From Deltaproteobacteria bacterium (lineage in GTDB: Bacteria > UBA10199 > SBBF01): DNA of 8,661 nt. The stretch spans positions 1 to 8,661 of the forward strand of contig JACQOY010000122.1 in the NCBI GenBank assembly GCA_016207765.1. Direction: 5' to 3'. The notes beneath the pieces were generated by a model. The model saw only the letters and a program-made list of their open reading frames with translations. It was not told where the DNA came from and did no database searches. Both the position numbers and the translations under genes were made by a program. Of this stretch, positions 1 to 6,531 are shown piece after piece. Numbering within the stretch: the first letter of the stretch is position 1; every line of letters begins with the position of its first letter.

Positions 1-243
1 GGCCTTGGGGGCCAACCTGGCCTTGGGGGATTTAAAAGGCTTCCCGATCTTATCTTGAACGATCCGGCCGCCAGCCGGCTTCATGCCATGGTTTTTTACG
101 ATGATGAGGGGCAGGTTGGGATTCTCGACCTTGTCAGCAAAAACGGGACGTTTATCAACGGGCGTGAAGTGGAGACCTGTCTTTTGAAAGAAGGGGACGA
201 AGTTGCCATCGGCTCCACGAAAATAATCGTGAGTTTCAAATGA
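1..243 (+). CDS. FHA-domain protein, C-terminal part (5' end outside window)
   Basis: The reading frame is open from the window edge to a TGA at 241-243, so about 80 C-terminal residues are visible. They match the second half of a forkhead-associated domain, a phosphothreonine-peptide binding module. Visible motifs are the D-x-x-L-x-D strand, then NDPAASRLHA and, near the middle, KNGTFINGREV, which carry the conserved Ser-Arg-x-His and Asn-Gly positions. The protein ends within a few residues of the FHA fold, so the domain is C-terminal; what precedes it is unknown. The Arg expected in the G-R pair six residues before the conserved Asp is not in its usual place (Phe is there, with Lys-Arg just after). 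An 11-base direct repeat (1-11 and 19-29) encodes a short GLGG repeat. The stop overlaps the yicC start by 4 bases, suggesting translational coupling. An internal TTG at 55 is unlikely to be the real start because it would cut the domain in half. Confidence 0.8.
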   Translation, partial: GLGGQPGLGGFKRLPDLILNDPAASRLHAMVFYDDEGQVGILDLVSKNGTFINGREVETCLLKEGDEVAIGSTKIIVSFK

Positions 244-1103
244 CTTCAATGACCGGCATGGGGCGTTCCCGCGGAAGGGCGGGTTCGTCCATTTTTCTTG
301 TTGAGATCAAATCGGTAAACCATCGATATTGCGAGGTGCACACCCGTTTGCCGGGGCGCCTTCAGGGTCTGGAAATTTCCATTGTCAATGGGATCAAGAA
401 AGTAATCCGCCGAGGCAAGGTGGATGTCTGGATCGGCGAAGAGAAAAACGGCGAGTCACCGCCTGCTTTCAACAAAAAAGCCCTTGCCTCCTATCATCGG
501 TTTTTAAACGAAATCCGCCGACAACTGAGGCTTGCCGAGCCGGTGAGTTTAAGCCACCTGCAGGCGGGCGCTTCTTTCTGGATAACCGGGGGGGGAGGAG
601 CAAAGGAGGTTTGGCCGGTTGTCAAAAGATTGCTCGAAAAAGCGCTGGCCGATCTGATCCGGATGAGAAGCCGGGAGGGGGCTCTTTTGCAAAAAAACAT
701 CGCTGAGCGGCTTAAAAAAGTCGAAGAACTTGCCCTGCAAATGGCCCGTAAAAAAGAGGAGATTCTTTTGGAAAACAAGATGAAGCTCGAACGCCGGATT
801 CAAAAGTTGTTATCCGGCGCCGAACTGGATCCCGGAAAGCTCGCCAATGAAGCGGCTTTTATGGCCGACCGGAGCGATATCACCGAAGAGCTCGACCGGC
901 TCTCGAGCCATTTTGCGCAGATGGCCGGGTTTTTGAAAAGCCGCGAGCCGTCCGGCAGGCCGATGGATTTCCTCATTCAGGAAATGAACCGTGAATGGAA
1001 CACCATTGCCTCGAAAATACAAAATGCCGAGGGGGCCCAATGGGTGGTCGAGGCCAAATGCGAGATGGAAAAAATTCGCGAGCAGGTGCAGAATATCGAA
1101 TAA
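240..1103 (+). CDS. yicC: YicC/YloC family endoribonuclease
   Basis: This 287-residue protein has the family's usual length and both of its domains. The N-terminus (SMTGMGRS, then EIKSVNHRY and RGKVDV up to about residue 62) is the YicC-like N domain. The C-terminal DUF1732 region contains DRSDITEELDRLSSH (210-224), MDFLIQEMNRE (242-252) and the end motif REQVQNIE. Residues about 155-195 are rich in Lys/Glu/Leu and probably form a long helix or coiled coil. Members act as cytoplasmic, metal-dependent endoribonucleases; E. coli YicC is linked to small-RNA turnover, and the activity here is inferred from homology. The ATG at 240 overlaps the stop of the FHA gene (ATGA), and gmk follows. A yicC-gmk pairing is common in bacteria, which supports the call. 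No truncation or frameshift is visible. The stop codon TAA (1101-1103) touches the repeat element described separately. Confidence 0.93.
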   Translation: MTSMTGMGRSRGRAGSSIFLVEIKSVNHRYCEVHTRLPGRLQGLEISIVNGIKKVIRRGKVDVWIGEEKNGESPPAFNKKALASYHRFLNEIRRQLRLAEPVSLSHLQAGASFWITGGGGAKEVWPVVKRLLEKALADLIRMRSREGALLQKNIAERLKKVEELALQMARKKEEILLENKMKLERRIQKLLSGAELDPGKLANEAAFMADRSDITEELDRLSSHFAQMAGFLKSREPSGRPMDFLIQEMNREWNTIASKIQNAEGAQWVVEAKCEMEKIREQVQNIE

Positions 1104-1196
1104 TTGACCAGTGACCAGTGACCAGTGACCAGTGACCCAAAGCTTTTAGTCCCTGGTCCCAGGTCCCTGGTCCCTGGTCCCTGGTCCCTGGTCAAT
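1103..1196. repeat. Foldback heptamer-repeat element between yicC and gmk
   Basis: The 94-base stretch starts with ATTGACCAG (1103-1111) and ends with CTGGTCAAT (1188-1196), which are exact reverse complements. The left array has four exact TGACCAG units (1105-1132) plus a partial fifth (1133-1137). The right array has six GTCCCTG units (1149-1190), the second being GTCCCAG, followed by GTC. Read in register, each left unit pairs with the right array at six of seven positions, so the whole can fold into a long imperfect hairpin around a loop near 1138-1148. The last base of the yicC stop codon is the first base of the left terminal repeat, and the gmk start lies inside the left array. I read it as a small non-autonomous, REP- or MITE-like element; mobility is inferred, since only one copy is visible. 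Confidence 0.85.
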
Positions 1197-1751
1197 CCCC
1201 CACTTATTGTCCTCTCCGGCGCCTCCGGATCGGGCAAGACAACCCTCTGCAGGATGATTGCCGACCGCCTCGGCTTTTTTTACTCTGTCTCCCATACAAC
1301 GCGCCCCAAACGGCCCGGTGAAAAAGACGGGCATGACTATCATTTTGTCAATCGCGCCCAATTTGATAAAATGATCGAAAAGGGTGATTTTCTGGAATGG
1401 TCGGAGGTCTATGGGAATCTCTACGGCACTTTGAGGGAACCTGTTTTGGCGCATGCGGGGAAAGGGATGGCGGGGGTAATCCTCGATGTCGATCCGCAGG
1501 GAGCCTTGAAAATCAGGAAAGAACTTCCCCGGACGGTCCTGATTTTTGTCCTGGTGCCGAGCCTGTCGGATCTGGAAACGCGGTTGGCCAAAAGGGGGAG
1601 CGAATCGCCGGAGATCCGGAAAAAGAGGCTTGAAGAATCCAAAAAGGAAGAGGCTTACAAAAAATATTACAATCATGTAGTGATAAACCAGGATATCGAA
1701 CAGGCCTTTGGGGAGATAAAAAAAATCATTGAATGCAGCCACAGGAAGTGA
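1125..1751 (+). CDS. gmk: Guanylate kinase
   Basis: Guanylate kinase transfers phosphate from ATP to GMP, giving GDP for nucleotide supply. The P-loop is GASGSGKTT (32-40, counted from GTG 1125). The GMP-binding segment follows (SVSHTTRPKRPGEKDGHDYH, 54-73), then EWSEVYGNLYGT (91-102), DVDPQGA and the lid region RLAKRGSESPEIRKKRLEES. The end VVINQDIEQAF is typical. The core from about residue 27 on is full length and intact. The start is odd: GTG 1125 is the only ATG, GTG or TTG in frame after the upstream stop at 1119-1121, it has no Shine-Dalgarno sequence, and the first 23 or so residues are translated from heptamer repeats. Initiation at a CTG (1188) or ATT (1206) close to the core is possible. 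The 3' end overlaps the next gene by 19 bases. Function is secure; the start is not. Confidence 0.93.
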   Translation: MTSDPKLLVPGPRSLVPGPWSLVNPPLIVLSGASGSGKTTLCRMIADRLGFFYSVSHTTRPKRPGEKDGHDYHFVNRAQFDKMIEKGDFLEWSEVYGNLYGTLREPVLAHAGKGMAGVILDVDPQGALKIRKELPRTVLIFVLVPSLSDLETRLAKRGSESPEIRKKRLEESKKEEAYKKYYNHVVINQDIEQAFGEIKKIIECSHRK

Positions 1752-3922
1752 CAACTGAAAAAGGGCCTCTGGTTGTCAAACTGGACGACGTCATCTCCAG
1801 GGTGCAATCCGCCAATTCTTCCGCCGACATCGACCTCATCAAAAAAGCGTATGTCTTTTCCGCCAAGGCCCACGCCGGACAAAAACGCCGATCGGGCCAG
1901 CCCTACCTCATTCACCCGCTGGAGGTGGCCAACATTCTGGCCGAAATGAAAATGGACGTTGCCTCCATTGCCGCCGGCATTCTCCACGACACCATCGAGG
2001 ATACATTGGTGACAAAGCAGGAGTTAAAAACCGTTTTCGGCCTTGAGATCGCCGAACTGGTCGACGGTGTCACCAAACTTTCAAAAATCCAGTTCAATAC
2101 CCGCATGGAACGGCAGGCGGAAAACTTCCGCAAGATGATACTGGCCATGTCGAAAGACATCCGGGTGATTCTCATCAAGCTGGCTGACCGGCTGAACAAT
2201 CTCCGAACCCTTCAGTTCATGCCGGAGGAAAAACAGGTGCGCATTGCGCAGGAGACGCTGGATATTTATGCGCCGCTTGCCAGCCGTTTGGGAATCCAGT
2301 GGATGAAGATCCAGTTGGAGGATTTGGGCCTTCGTTTTGTGAAGCCCCGCCTCTATCAGGAAATTGAAAAAAAGATCGCCCGCCTGAAAAAGAAGAAGGA
2401 GCATTACATCGAGCGGGTGGAAAAAACGGTCAGGGAGCATTTCGGAGATTCCGTCCCTTCTTTCAAGATCATGGGAAGGATGAAGCATATCCATGGCATT
2501 TACCGGAAAATGGAGCGGCAGAACATCAGTTTCGAGCAGGTCCATGATCTTCTCGCTTTTCGCATCCTTGTTTCCACAGTGGAGGAGTGCTACGAGGCTC
2601 TTGGCCTTCTCCACAGCATCTGGAAGCCGGTTCCCGGGCGATTTAAGGACTACCTCGCCATGCCCAAGGCGAACAATTACCAGTCGTTGCACACAACGGT
2701 CATCTGTCTTGACGGCGAGCGGGTGGAATTTCAGATCCGTACCTTCGAGATGAACGAAATCAACGAGCAGGGCATTGCGGCGCATTGGAAGTACAAGGAG
2801 GACGGTCATATCGACATGGAGTCGGAGGCGACCTTCCGGTGGTTGCGCCAACTGGTCGACTGGCAGAACGAGCTCAAGGATTCGGTTGAGTTTCTCGATA
2901 CGGTGAAGCTCGATCTTTTCACTTCCGAGATCTATGTTTTCACCCCAAAAGGGGATGTGCGTCCGCTTCCACACAATGCGACCCCCATCGATTTTGCCTA
3001 CAGCATCCATACCGATGTCGGTGCGCACTGCGCCGGCGCCAAGGCAAACGGCCGGATTGTCCCGCTGACCCATCATTTGAAAAACGGCGATACGGTGGAG
3101 ATCATCACCAGCCCCCACCGCCACCCCTCAAAAGACTGGCTCAAGGTGGTTGTCAGCTCCCGGGCAAAGGCGCGGATCCGGCAGTTTTTGAAGCAGGAAC
3201 AGCGGGAAAAGAGCATCCAGTTGGGGAAAGACATCTATCATGAGGAGTGCGCGAAATTCGGCCTTGACCCCCCGGATTTTCTCAAATCGCAGGCATTGAC
3301 CCAATATCTGGAAAAAAAAGGGGTGACCGGGGAGAGCAGTTTTTATTCGGCGCTGGCGTACGGAAAAATCGCCATGCCGGCGATTGTTTCGCAGATTGCC
3401 CCCGATAAAGTCGGCCGGACAACCGAGCCGAAAGAGGGGGGGCTGTTGCGCAAGATCTTCAACAAGGTGTCCCGCCAGACACGTGATATGGTCCGGATCG
3501 ACGGCTTGGAGGACCTCTTGGTCACCTTTGGGAAATGTTGCTACCCCCTGCAGGGGGACCCGATTGTCGGTTTCGTGACGCGCGGGAGGGGGGTGACGAT
3601 TCATCGGCTTGACTGTTCCAAAGTGCCGGCCATCGACCCCGATCGCCGGGTCAATGCCGACTGGAACTATAATACCGAACTTATCCGCACCGCGCGGCTC
3701 AAAATACTCTGCGAAGACAAGACGGGAATGCTGGCGGAAATTACGCAGGCGATATCCGACAAGAAACTCAACATTACAAAGGCGATTGTCAGGACCACCA
3801 AGGACAAAAAAGCGGTCATCTGGATGGACGTCGGTGTTCGCGACATCAATGCTCTTCACGCCTTGATGAAGTCGGTCGAAAAAATTGACGGGGTTATTGC
3901 GGTGGGACGGGAATTGGGATAG
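1733..3922 (+). CDS. relA/spoT: Bifunctional (p)ppGpp synthetase/hydrolase (RelA/SpoT homologue)
   Basis: This is a long RSH enzyme of 729 residues, full length for the family, that makes and degrades the alarmone (p)ppGpp in the cytoplasm. The hydrolase domain (about 35-190) keeps H61, the HD pair H85-D86 with ED at 89-90, and D152-x-x-N. The synthetase domain (about 235-355) has GRFKDYLAMPK (302-312), YQSLHTT and EFQIRT (332-337). The RFKD motif is the form found in bifunctional enzymes rather than the EXDD of RelA-type synthetase-only proteins. A TGS domain follows (about 395-460), then the conserved-cysteine region with CC at 602-603 and C628, and an ACT domain (about 653-727). With both catalytic sites intact it probably does both reactions. 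The ATG at 1733 overlaps gmk; GTG 1748 (GTGA overlap with the gmk stop) is an alternative start. No rpoZ lies between it and gmk. Confidence 0.95.
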   Translation: MQPQEVTTEKGPLVVKLDDVISRVQSANSSADIDLIKKAYVFSAKAHAGQKRRSGQPYLIHPLEVANILAEMKMDVASIAAGILHDTIEDTLVTKQELKTVFGLEIAELVDGVTKLSKIQFNTRMERQAENFRKMILAMSKDIRVILIKLADRLNNLRTLQFMPEEKQVRIAQETLDIYAPLASRLGIQWMKIQLEDLGLRFVKPRLYQEIEKKIARLKKKKEHYIERVEKTVREHFGDSVPSFKIMGRMKHIHGIYRKMERQNISFEQVHDLLAFRILVSTVEECYEALGLLHSIWKPVPGRFKDYLAMPKANNYQSLHTTVICLDGERVEFQIRTFEMNEINEQGIAAHWKYKEDGHIDMESEATFRWLRQLVDWQNELKDSVEFLDTVKLDLFTSEIYVFTPKGDVRPLPHNATPIDFAYSIHTDVGAHCAGAKANGRIVPLTHHLKNGDTVEIITSPHRHPSKDWLKVVVSSRAKARIRQFLKQEQREKSIQLGKDIYHEECAKFGLDPPDFLKSQALTQYLEKKGVTGESSFYSALAYGKIAMPAIVSQIAPDKVGRTTEPKEGGLLRKIFNKVSRQTRDMVRIDGLEDLLVTFGKCCYPLQGDPIVGFVTRGRGVTIHRLDCSKVPAIDPDRRVNADWNYNTELIRTARLKILCEDKTGMLAEITQAISDKKLNITKAIVRTTKDKKAVIWMDVGVRDINALHALMKSVEKIDGVIAVGRELG

Positions 3923-3929
3923 TGCCTGG

Positions 3930-3970
3930 GTGCCCGGGTGCTCGCGTTTTTACACGGGCACTTTATTTAT
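3930..3970 (+). terminator. Possible terminator after the RSH gene
   Basis: GTGCCCG (3930-3936) pairs perfectly with CGGGCAC (3955-3961) and is followed on the plus strand by TTTATTTAT. It lies just after the RSH stop codon and overlaps the last codons of the convergent rpmB gene. The 18-base loop is large and the T-run is interrupted, so termination would be weak. On the minus strand no T-run follows the stem, so it is less likely to serve rpmB. Three imperfect 8-base repeats (GTGCCTGG, GTGCCCGG, GTGCTCGC; 3922-3945) overlap the left arm. Confidence 0.4.
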
Positions 3971-4158
3971 CCGGCTTTCACGACCACGCCGGATCGAATG
4001 CAACGGGTGCAGGCACGGACGCGGCGGACCGCCTTTCCGATCAAAACACGAACCGTTTGAAGGTTGGGCATGGAATGTTTCACCGTCTTGTTATTGGCGT
4101 GAGACACATTGTGCCCGATGAGCGATTTCTTTTTGCAATAGAAACATGAATAAGCCAT
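3967..4158 (-). CDS. rpmB: 50S ribosomal protein L28
   Basis: Read on the minus strand, ATG at 4156-4158 opens a 63-codon gene ending in TAA at 3967-3969. The protein matches the short zinc-ribbon form of bacterial L28. Cysteines form two C-x-x-C pairs (C5/C8 and C50/C53), and the segments GHNVSHANNKT (15-25) and PNLQTVRV (31-38), then RACTRCIRSGVVVKA near the end, are the family's signature. It is a structural protein of the large ribosomal subunit. The frame stays open upstream of the ATG into the antisense of yraN, but homology starts exactly at this methionine. No strong Shine-Dalgarno sequence is visible; AAGG lies about 14 bases upstream. It is a single gene convergent with the RSH gene and divergent from yraN by 31 bases, so its promoter must overlap the 5' end of yraN. 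It is not beside rpmG, a frequent partner elsewhere. Confidence 0.93.
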   Translation of the reverse strand: MAYSCFYCKKKSLIGHNVSHANNKTVKHSMPNLQTVRVLIGKAVRRVRACTRCIRSGVVVKAG

Positions 4159-4189
4159 AGAGGGGGGAAGCCTTAACAGACAAACCACA

Positions 4190-4609
4190 ATGATATCAAC
4201 AAAAAAATCGGCAAATTCGGAAGAAAAAGGGAAGGGGGATTCCACGCAACAGGTGGGCTCCGCCGGTGAGGATATTGCCGAAGGGTATCTCCGATCGAGG
4301 GGTTTTTCGATTATCGAGCGGAATTTCCGCTTTCGGGGCGGGGAAATTGATTTGATCGCCGAAAAAAAGGGGGAACTCCATTTCGTGGAGGTGAAAACCC
4401 GCCGGAACGGCTCTTTTGGCGATCCCCTCCAATCGATCGGCCGGTCCAAGCAGGCCCATCTCTCCCGTTCCGCACAGATGTATCTGGTGAAAAACGGCCA
4501 ATGGAAGTCGAACCCCAAATGTTTTTCCGTCCTTGTGGTCCATGAAGGGGGGGAAGAGGCGGTTGAGTTTATTCCCAACGCTTTTGAGGTGGTCGGAAAC
4601 TATTATTAA
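4190..4609 (+). CDS. yraN: YraN family (UPF0102) putative endonuclease-fold protein
   Basis: The 139-residue protein has the UPF0102 pattern: GEDIAEGYLRSRGF near residue 26, then RNFRFRGGEIDLIA (44-57) and FVEVKTRR (65-72). D54 with the E67-V-K69 triad fits the PD-(D/E)XK nuclease fold, and the following FGDPLQSIGRSKQAHLSRSA matches the family's K-x-x-x-L-x-x-x-A helix region. The family's cellular role is not well settled; nuclease activity is inferred from the fold. Residues 1-22 are polar, low in complexity and probably disordered, so a start a little downstream cannot be excluded, although no clear alternative stands out. A purine-rich stretch (4160-4170) lies about 19 bases before the ATG, too far for a good ribosome binding site. 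It may be cotranscribed with the acyl-CoA synthetase gene, 45 bases downstream. Confidence 0.88.
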   Translation: MISTKKSANSEEKGKGDSTQQVGSAGEDIAEGYLRSRGFSIIERNFRFRGGEIDLIAEKKGELHFVEVKTRRNGSFGDPLQSIGRSKQAHLSRSAQMYLVKNGQWKSNPKCFSVLVVHEGGEEAVEFIPNAFEVVGNYY

Positions 4610-4614
4610 TCCTC

Positions 4615-4642
4615 TAGACATTTTCCCGCTGGTAAATATATA
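4615..4642 (+). promoter_or_regulatory. Possible sigma70-type promoter before the acyl-CoA synthetase gene
   Basis: TAGACA (4615-4620) resembles the -35 box at five of six positions. After a 16-base spacer, TATATA (4637-4642) matches the -10 box at four of six. A transcript would start near 4649, only about 6 bases before the ATG at 4655, so the mRNA would be almost leaderless. This agrees with the lack of any Shine-Dalgarno sequence before that ATG. It is a pattern match only; readthrough from yraN is an alternative. Confidence 0.35.
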
Positions 4643-4654
4643 CGTCGAGTTCCG

Positions 4655-6445
4655 ATGGCACCCCAAAATCTCCTTCAACTCTTTGCCGAAACGGTTCAAA
4701 CGCGCAGCGATTCTCCCTGTTTCCGGTACAAGGAAGAGGCCCGGTGGAATACCTTAAACTGGAACGAGGTTTTCAAAAAGGTTCTCACTCTGGCCGGCGC
4801 CTTGAAAAAACTGGGGGTCAAAAAAGGGGACCGGGTTTCCATCTTCGCCCAAACCCGTTACGAATGGACTCTGGCCGATTTGGCCATTTTATCCTGCGGC
4901 GCCGTGACGGTCCCCATTTATCAGTCGAACCTTCCCGATCAGGCCGCCTACATTATTGAAAACGCCGGGGCCCGGCTGATTTTTGCCGAGGATGCCGCCC
5001 AGCTGAAAAAAATCGATCAGGTGCGTCACGAACTTCCGCTTCTGTCCCAGATCATTCTTTTTGATGACGGCGAAACGGCCCGGAAACAGGAGGGGATTTA
5101 CTCTCTTGAAGAAGTGATGCTGTTGGGAACGGAGGAAGAGGGACGCAAAATATTTGAAGAGATGCGCGATGGCCTCGATGGCGAGGCCGATGCGTCGTTT
5201 GTCTACACTTCCGGCACTACCGGTCCTCCGAAGGGGGCTGTTCTCACCCACCGGAATTTTCTGGCCGAGTTGACGGCGCTTGATGCCGTGTTTGATTTCG
5301 AGCCTCACCACGAATCGCTCATTTTTTTGCCGCTCGCCCATATTCTGGCCCGCGTGGTTCAATTTGCCCAGCTTCAGCGCGGTTTTATCCAGTGTTATGC
5401 CGAAAGCATCGACAAACTGCTGGATGATGTCCGCGATGTGGGGCCGCACCTGATGGCATCCGTCCCCCGGATTTTCGAAAAGATCCATACGCGGGTCATG
5501 CAGGGGGTGGAAACTTCCTCCGACGCCAAAAAGAAGATATTTCAGTGGGCGCTGAATGTGGGGCACGAGAGGGCTCGGCTGATGACGGCCAAAAAACGGC
5601 TCCCCCTGATATTGCGCCTTAAATGGGAAGCGGCCTTTCGGCTGGTTTTTGCCAAACTGCACCACAAACTGGGGGGGAGGATCAAATTTTTCATCTCCGG
5701 CGGGGCTCCTTTGTCCGTCGAGATCGGTGATTTTTTCCATGCGGCCGGTTTCATCATTTTGGAGGGTTACGGCCTGACCGAGACAACCGCCGCGATCACC
5801 TGCAATACCCTCAAGGATTTGAAGATCGGCACGGTCGGCAAACCGCTTGAAGGAGTGGAGATCAAAATCGCCGAAGACGGGGAAATTCTGGCCCGCGGCG
5901 ATGTGGTCTTCAAGGGTTATTACCGGCGCCCCGAAGAGACCGCTGAGGCGTTGAATTCCGGCGGCTGGTTTCACACGGGCGACATCGGGGTGATCGATGC
6001 AGAGGGTTTTTTGAAGATCACCGACCGGAAAAAGGACATTATCGTGACGGCGGCCGGCAAAAACATCGCCCCGCAGAATATCGAAGGCCTTTTGAAGACT
6101 GATCCGCTTATCTCTCAGGTGATGGTGCATGGCGACCGCCGTAAATATCTGTCGGCCCTGATCACTCTCGATAAAAACGAGGTCATCCAGTATGCCAAGT
6201 CAAACCGGATTTCCTTTCAGGATTACGCCGATCTGGTGGAAAACGAGAAAATCTACGACCTCATCAAACAACGCATCGAGGAAAAAAACAGGCATCTTGC
6301 CCGCTACGAGTCGATCAAGAAATTCGCCATTTTGAAGGACGATTTTTCCGTCGAAACGGGAGAATTGACCCCCACTCTCAAGGTGAAACGCAAATTCACC
6401 TCCGAAAAATACAAAGAAGTCCTCGACAGCCTTTATCAGGACTAA
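4655..6445 (+). CDS. Long-chain acyl-CoA synthetase (AMP-forming, FadD15/COG1022 type)
   Basis: This 596-residue enzyme activates fatty acids in two steps, via an acyl-adenylate and then an acyl-CoA thioester, probably at the inner face of the membrane. The ATP-binding loop is YTSGTTGPPKG (184-194) followed by LTHRNF. Next come FLPLAHILAR (224-233), ISGGAPLS (347-354) and GYGLTET (371-377). The A7/A8 region is GWFHTGDIG (437-445) and ITDRKKDIIVTAAGKNIAP (455-473). The C-terminal lysine equivalent to the catalytic one lies in LTPTLKVKRK (571-580, probably K576). Length and motif order fit long-chain rather than acetyl-CoA or propionyl-CoA synthetases; the chain length used cannot be read from sequence. 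The ATG at 4655 fits the family N-terminus (LLQLFAETVQ), but no ribosome binding site precedes it. Its role could be fatty acid degradation or recycling into phospholipid. No beta-oxidation genes are adjacent. Confidence 0.92.
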   Translation: MAPQNLLQLFAETVQTRSDSPCFRYKEEARWNTLNWNEVFKKVLTLAGALKKLGVKKGDRVSIFAQTRYEWTLADLAILSCGAVTVPIYQSNLPDQAAYIIENAGARLIFAEDAAQLKKIDQVRHELPLLSQIILFDDGETARKQEGIYSLEEVMLLGTEEEGRKIFEEMRDGLDGEADASFVYTSGTTGPPKGAVLTHRNFLAELTALDAVFDFEPHHESLIFLPLAHILARVVQFAQLQRGFIQCYAESIDKLLDDVRDVGPHLMASVPRIFEKIHTRVMQGVETSSDAKKKIFQWALNVGHERARLMTAKKRLPLILRLKWEAAFRLVFAKLHHKLGGRIKFFISGGAPLSVEIGDFFHAAGFIILEGYGLTETTAAITCNTLKDLKIGTVGKPLEGVEIKIAEDGEILARGDVVFKGYYRRPEETAEALNSGGWFHTGDIGVIDAEGFLKITDRKKDIIVTAAGKNIAPQNIEGLLKTDPLISQVMVHGDRRKYLSALITLDKNEVIQYAKSNRISFQDYADLVENEKIYDLIKQRIEEKNRHLARYESIKKFAILKDDFSVETGELTPTLKVKRKFTSEKYKEVLDSLYQD

Positions 6446-6470
6446 ATCATTTCATGTTAAATCATTTCAT
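6443..6470. repeat. 13-base direct repeat abutting a promoter
   Basis: TAAATCATTTCAT occurs at 6443-6455 and exactly again at 6458-6470, a 15-base period. The first copy begins with the stop codon of the acyl-CoA synthetase gene and the second ends on the first base of the -35 box of the next promoter. A tandem site in this position could bind a transcription factor, or simply act as an AT-rich upstream element. A chance duplication cannot be excluded. Confidence 0.5.
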
Positions 6471-6498
6471 TGACGAGGCTCCCAAATTCATCGATAAT
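6470..6498 (+). promoter_or_regulatory. Sigma70-type promoter of the DUF4870 gene group
   Basis: TTGACG (6470-6475) and GATAAT (6493-6498) each match the consensus boxes at five of six positions and are separated by the optimal 17 bases. Transcription would start near 6505, leaving a leader of about 27 bases with a strong Shine-Dalgarno sequence, GGAGGG, at 6521-6526 before the ATG at 6532. It is the best promoter-like sequence I found in the window and probably drives the DUF4870, DUF2752, SCP2 and meaB genes, which all follow on the same strand. Confidence 0.6.
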
Positions 6499-6531
6499 GA
6501 CGCCACCTTAACCCAATAAAGGAGGGTCAAA

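Noticed and set aside
1105..1193. CRISPR-like array
   Set aside because: Units are contiguous 7-base repeats with no spacers, and no cas gene is nearby.
1146..1754. Minus-strand frame opposite gmk
   Set aside because: Gmk is intact on the plus strand, and the frame's beginning and end only reflect repeat DNA and codon bias.
2081..3124. Long minus-strand reading frame antisense to the RSH gene
   Set aside because: It lies wholly within a strongly supported gene and shows no recognisable motif; it is a codon-bias shadow.
3885..4149. Small plus-strand frames after the RSH gene
   Set aside because: They are antisense to rpmB, whose protein matches L28 along its full length.
4159..4578. N-terminal extension of the rpmB frame into the antisense of yraN
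   Set aside because: L28 homology begins exactly at the methionine at 4158, and the upstream part is the complement of the well-supported yraN.
4889..6130. 413-codon minus-strand frame opposite the acyl-CoA synthetase
   Set aside because: The plus strand encodes all synthetase motifs in order; the antisense frame has no domain signature or ribosome binding site.
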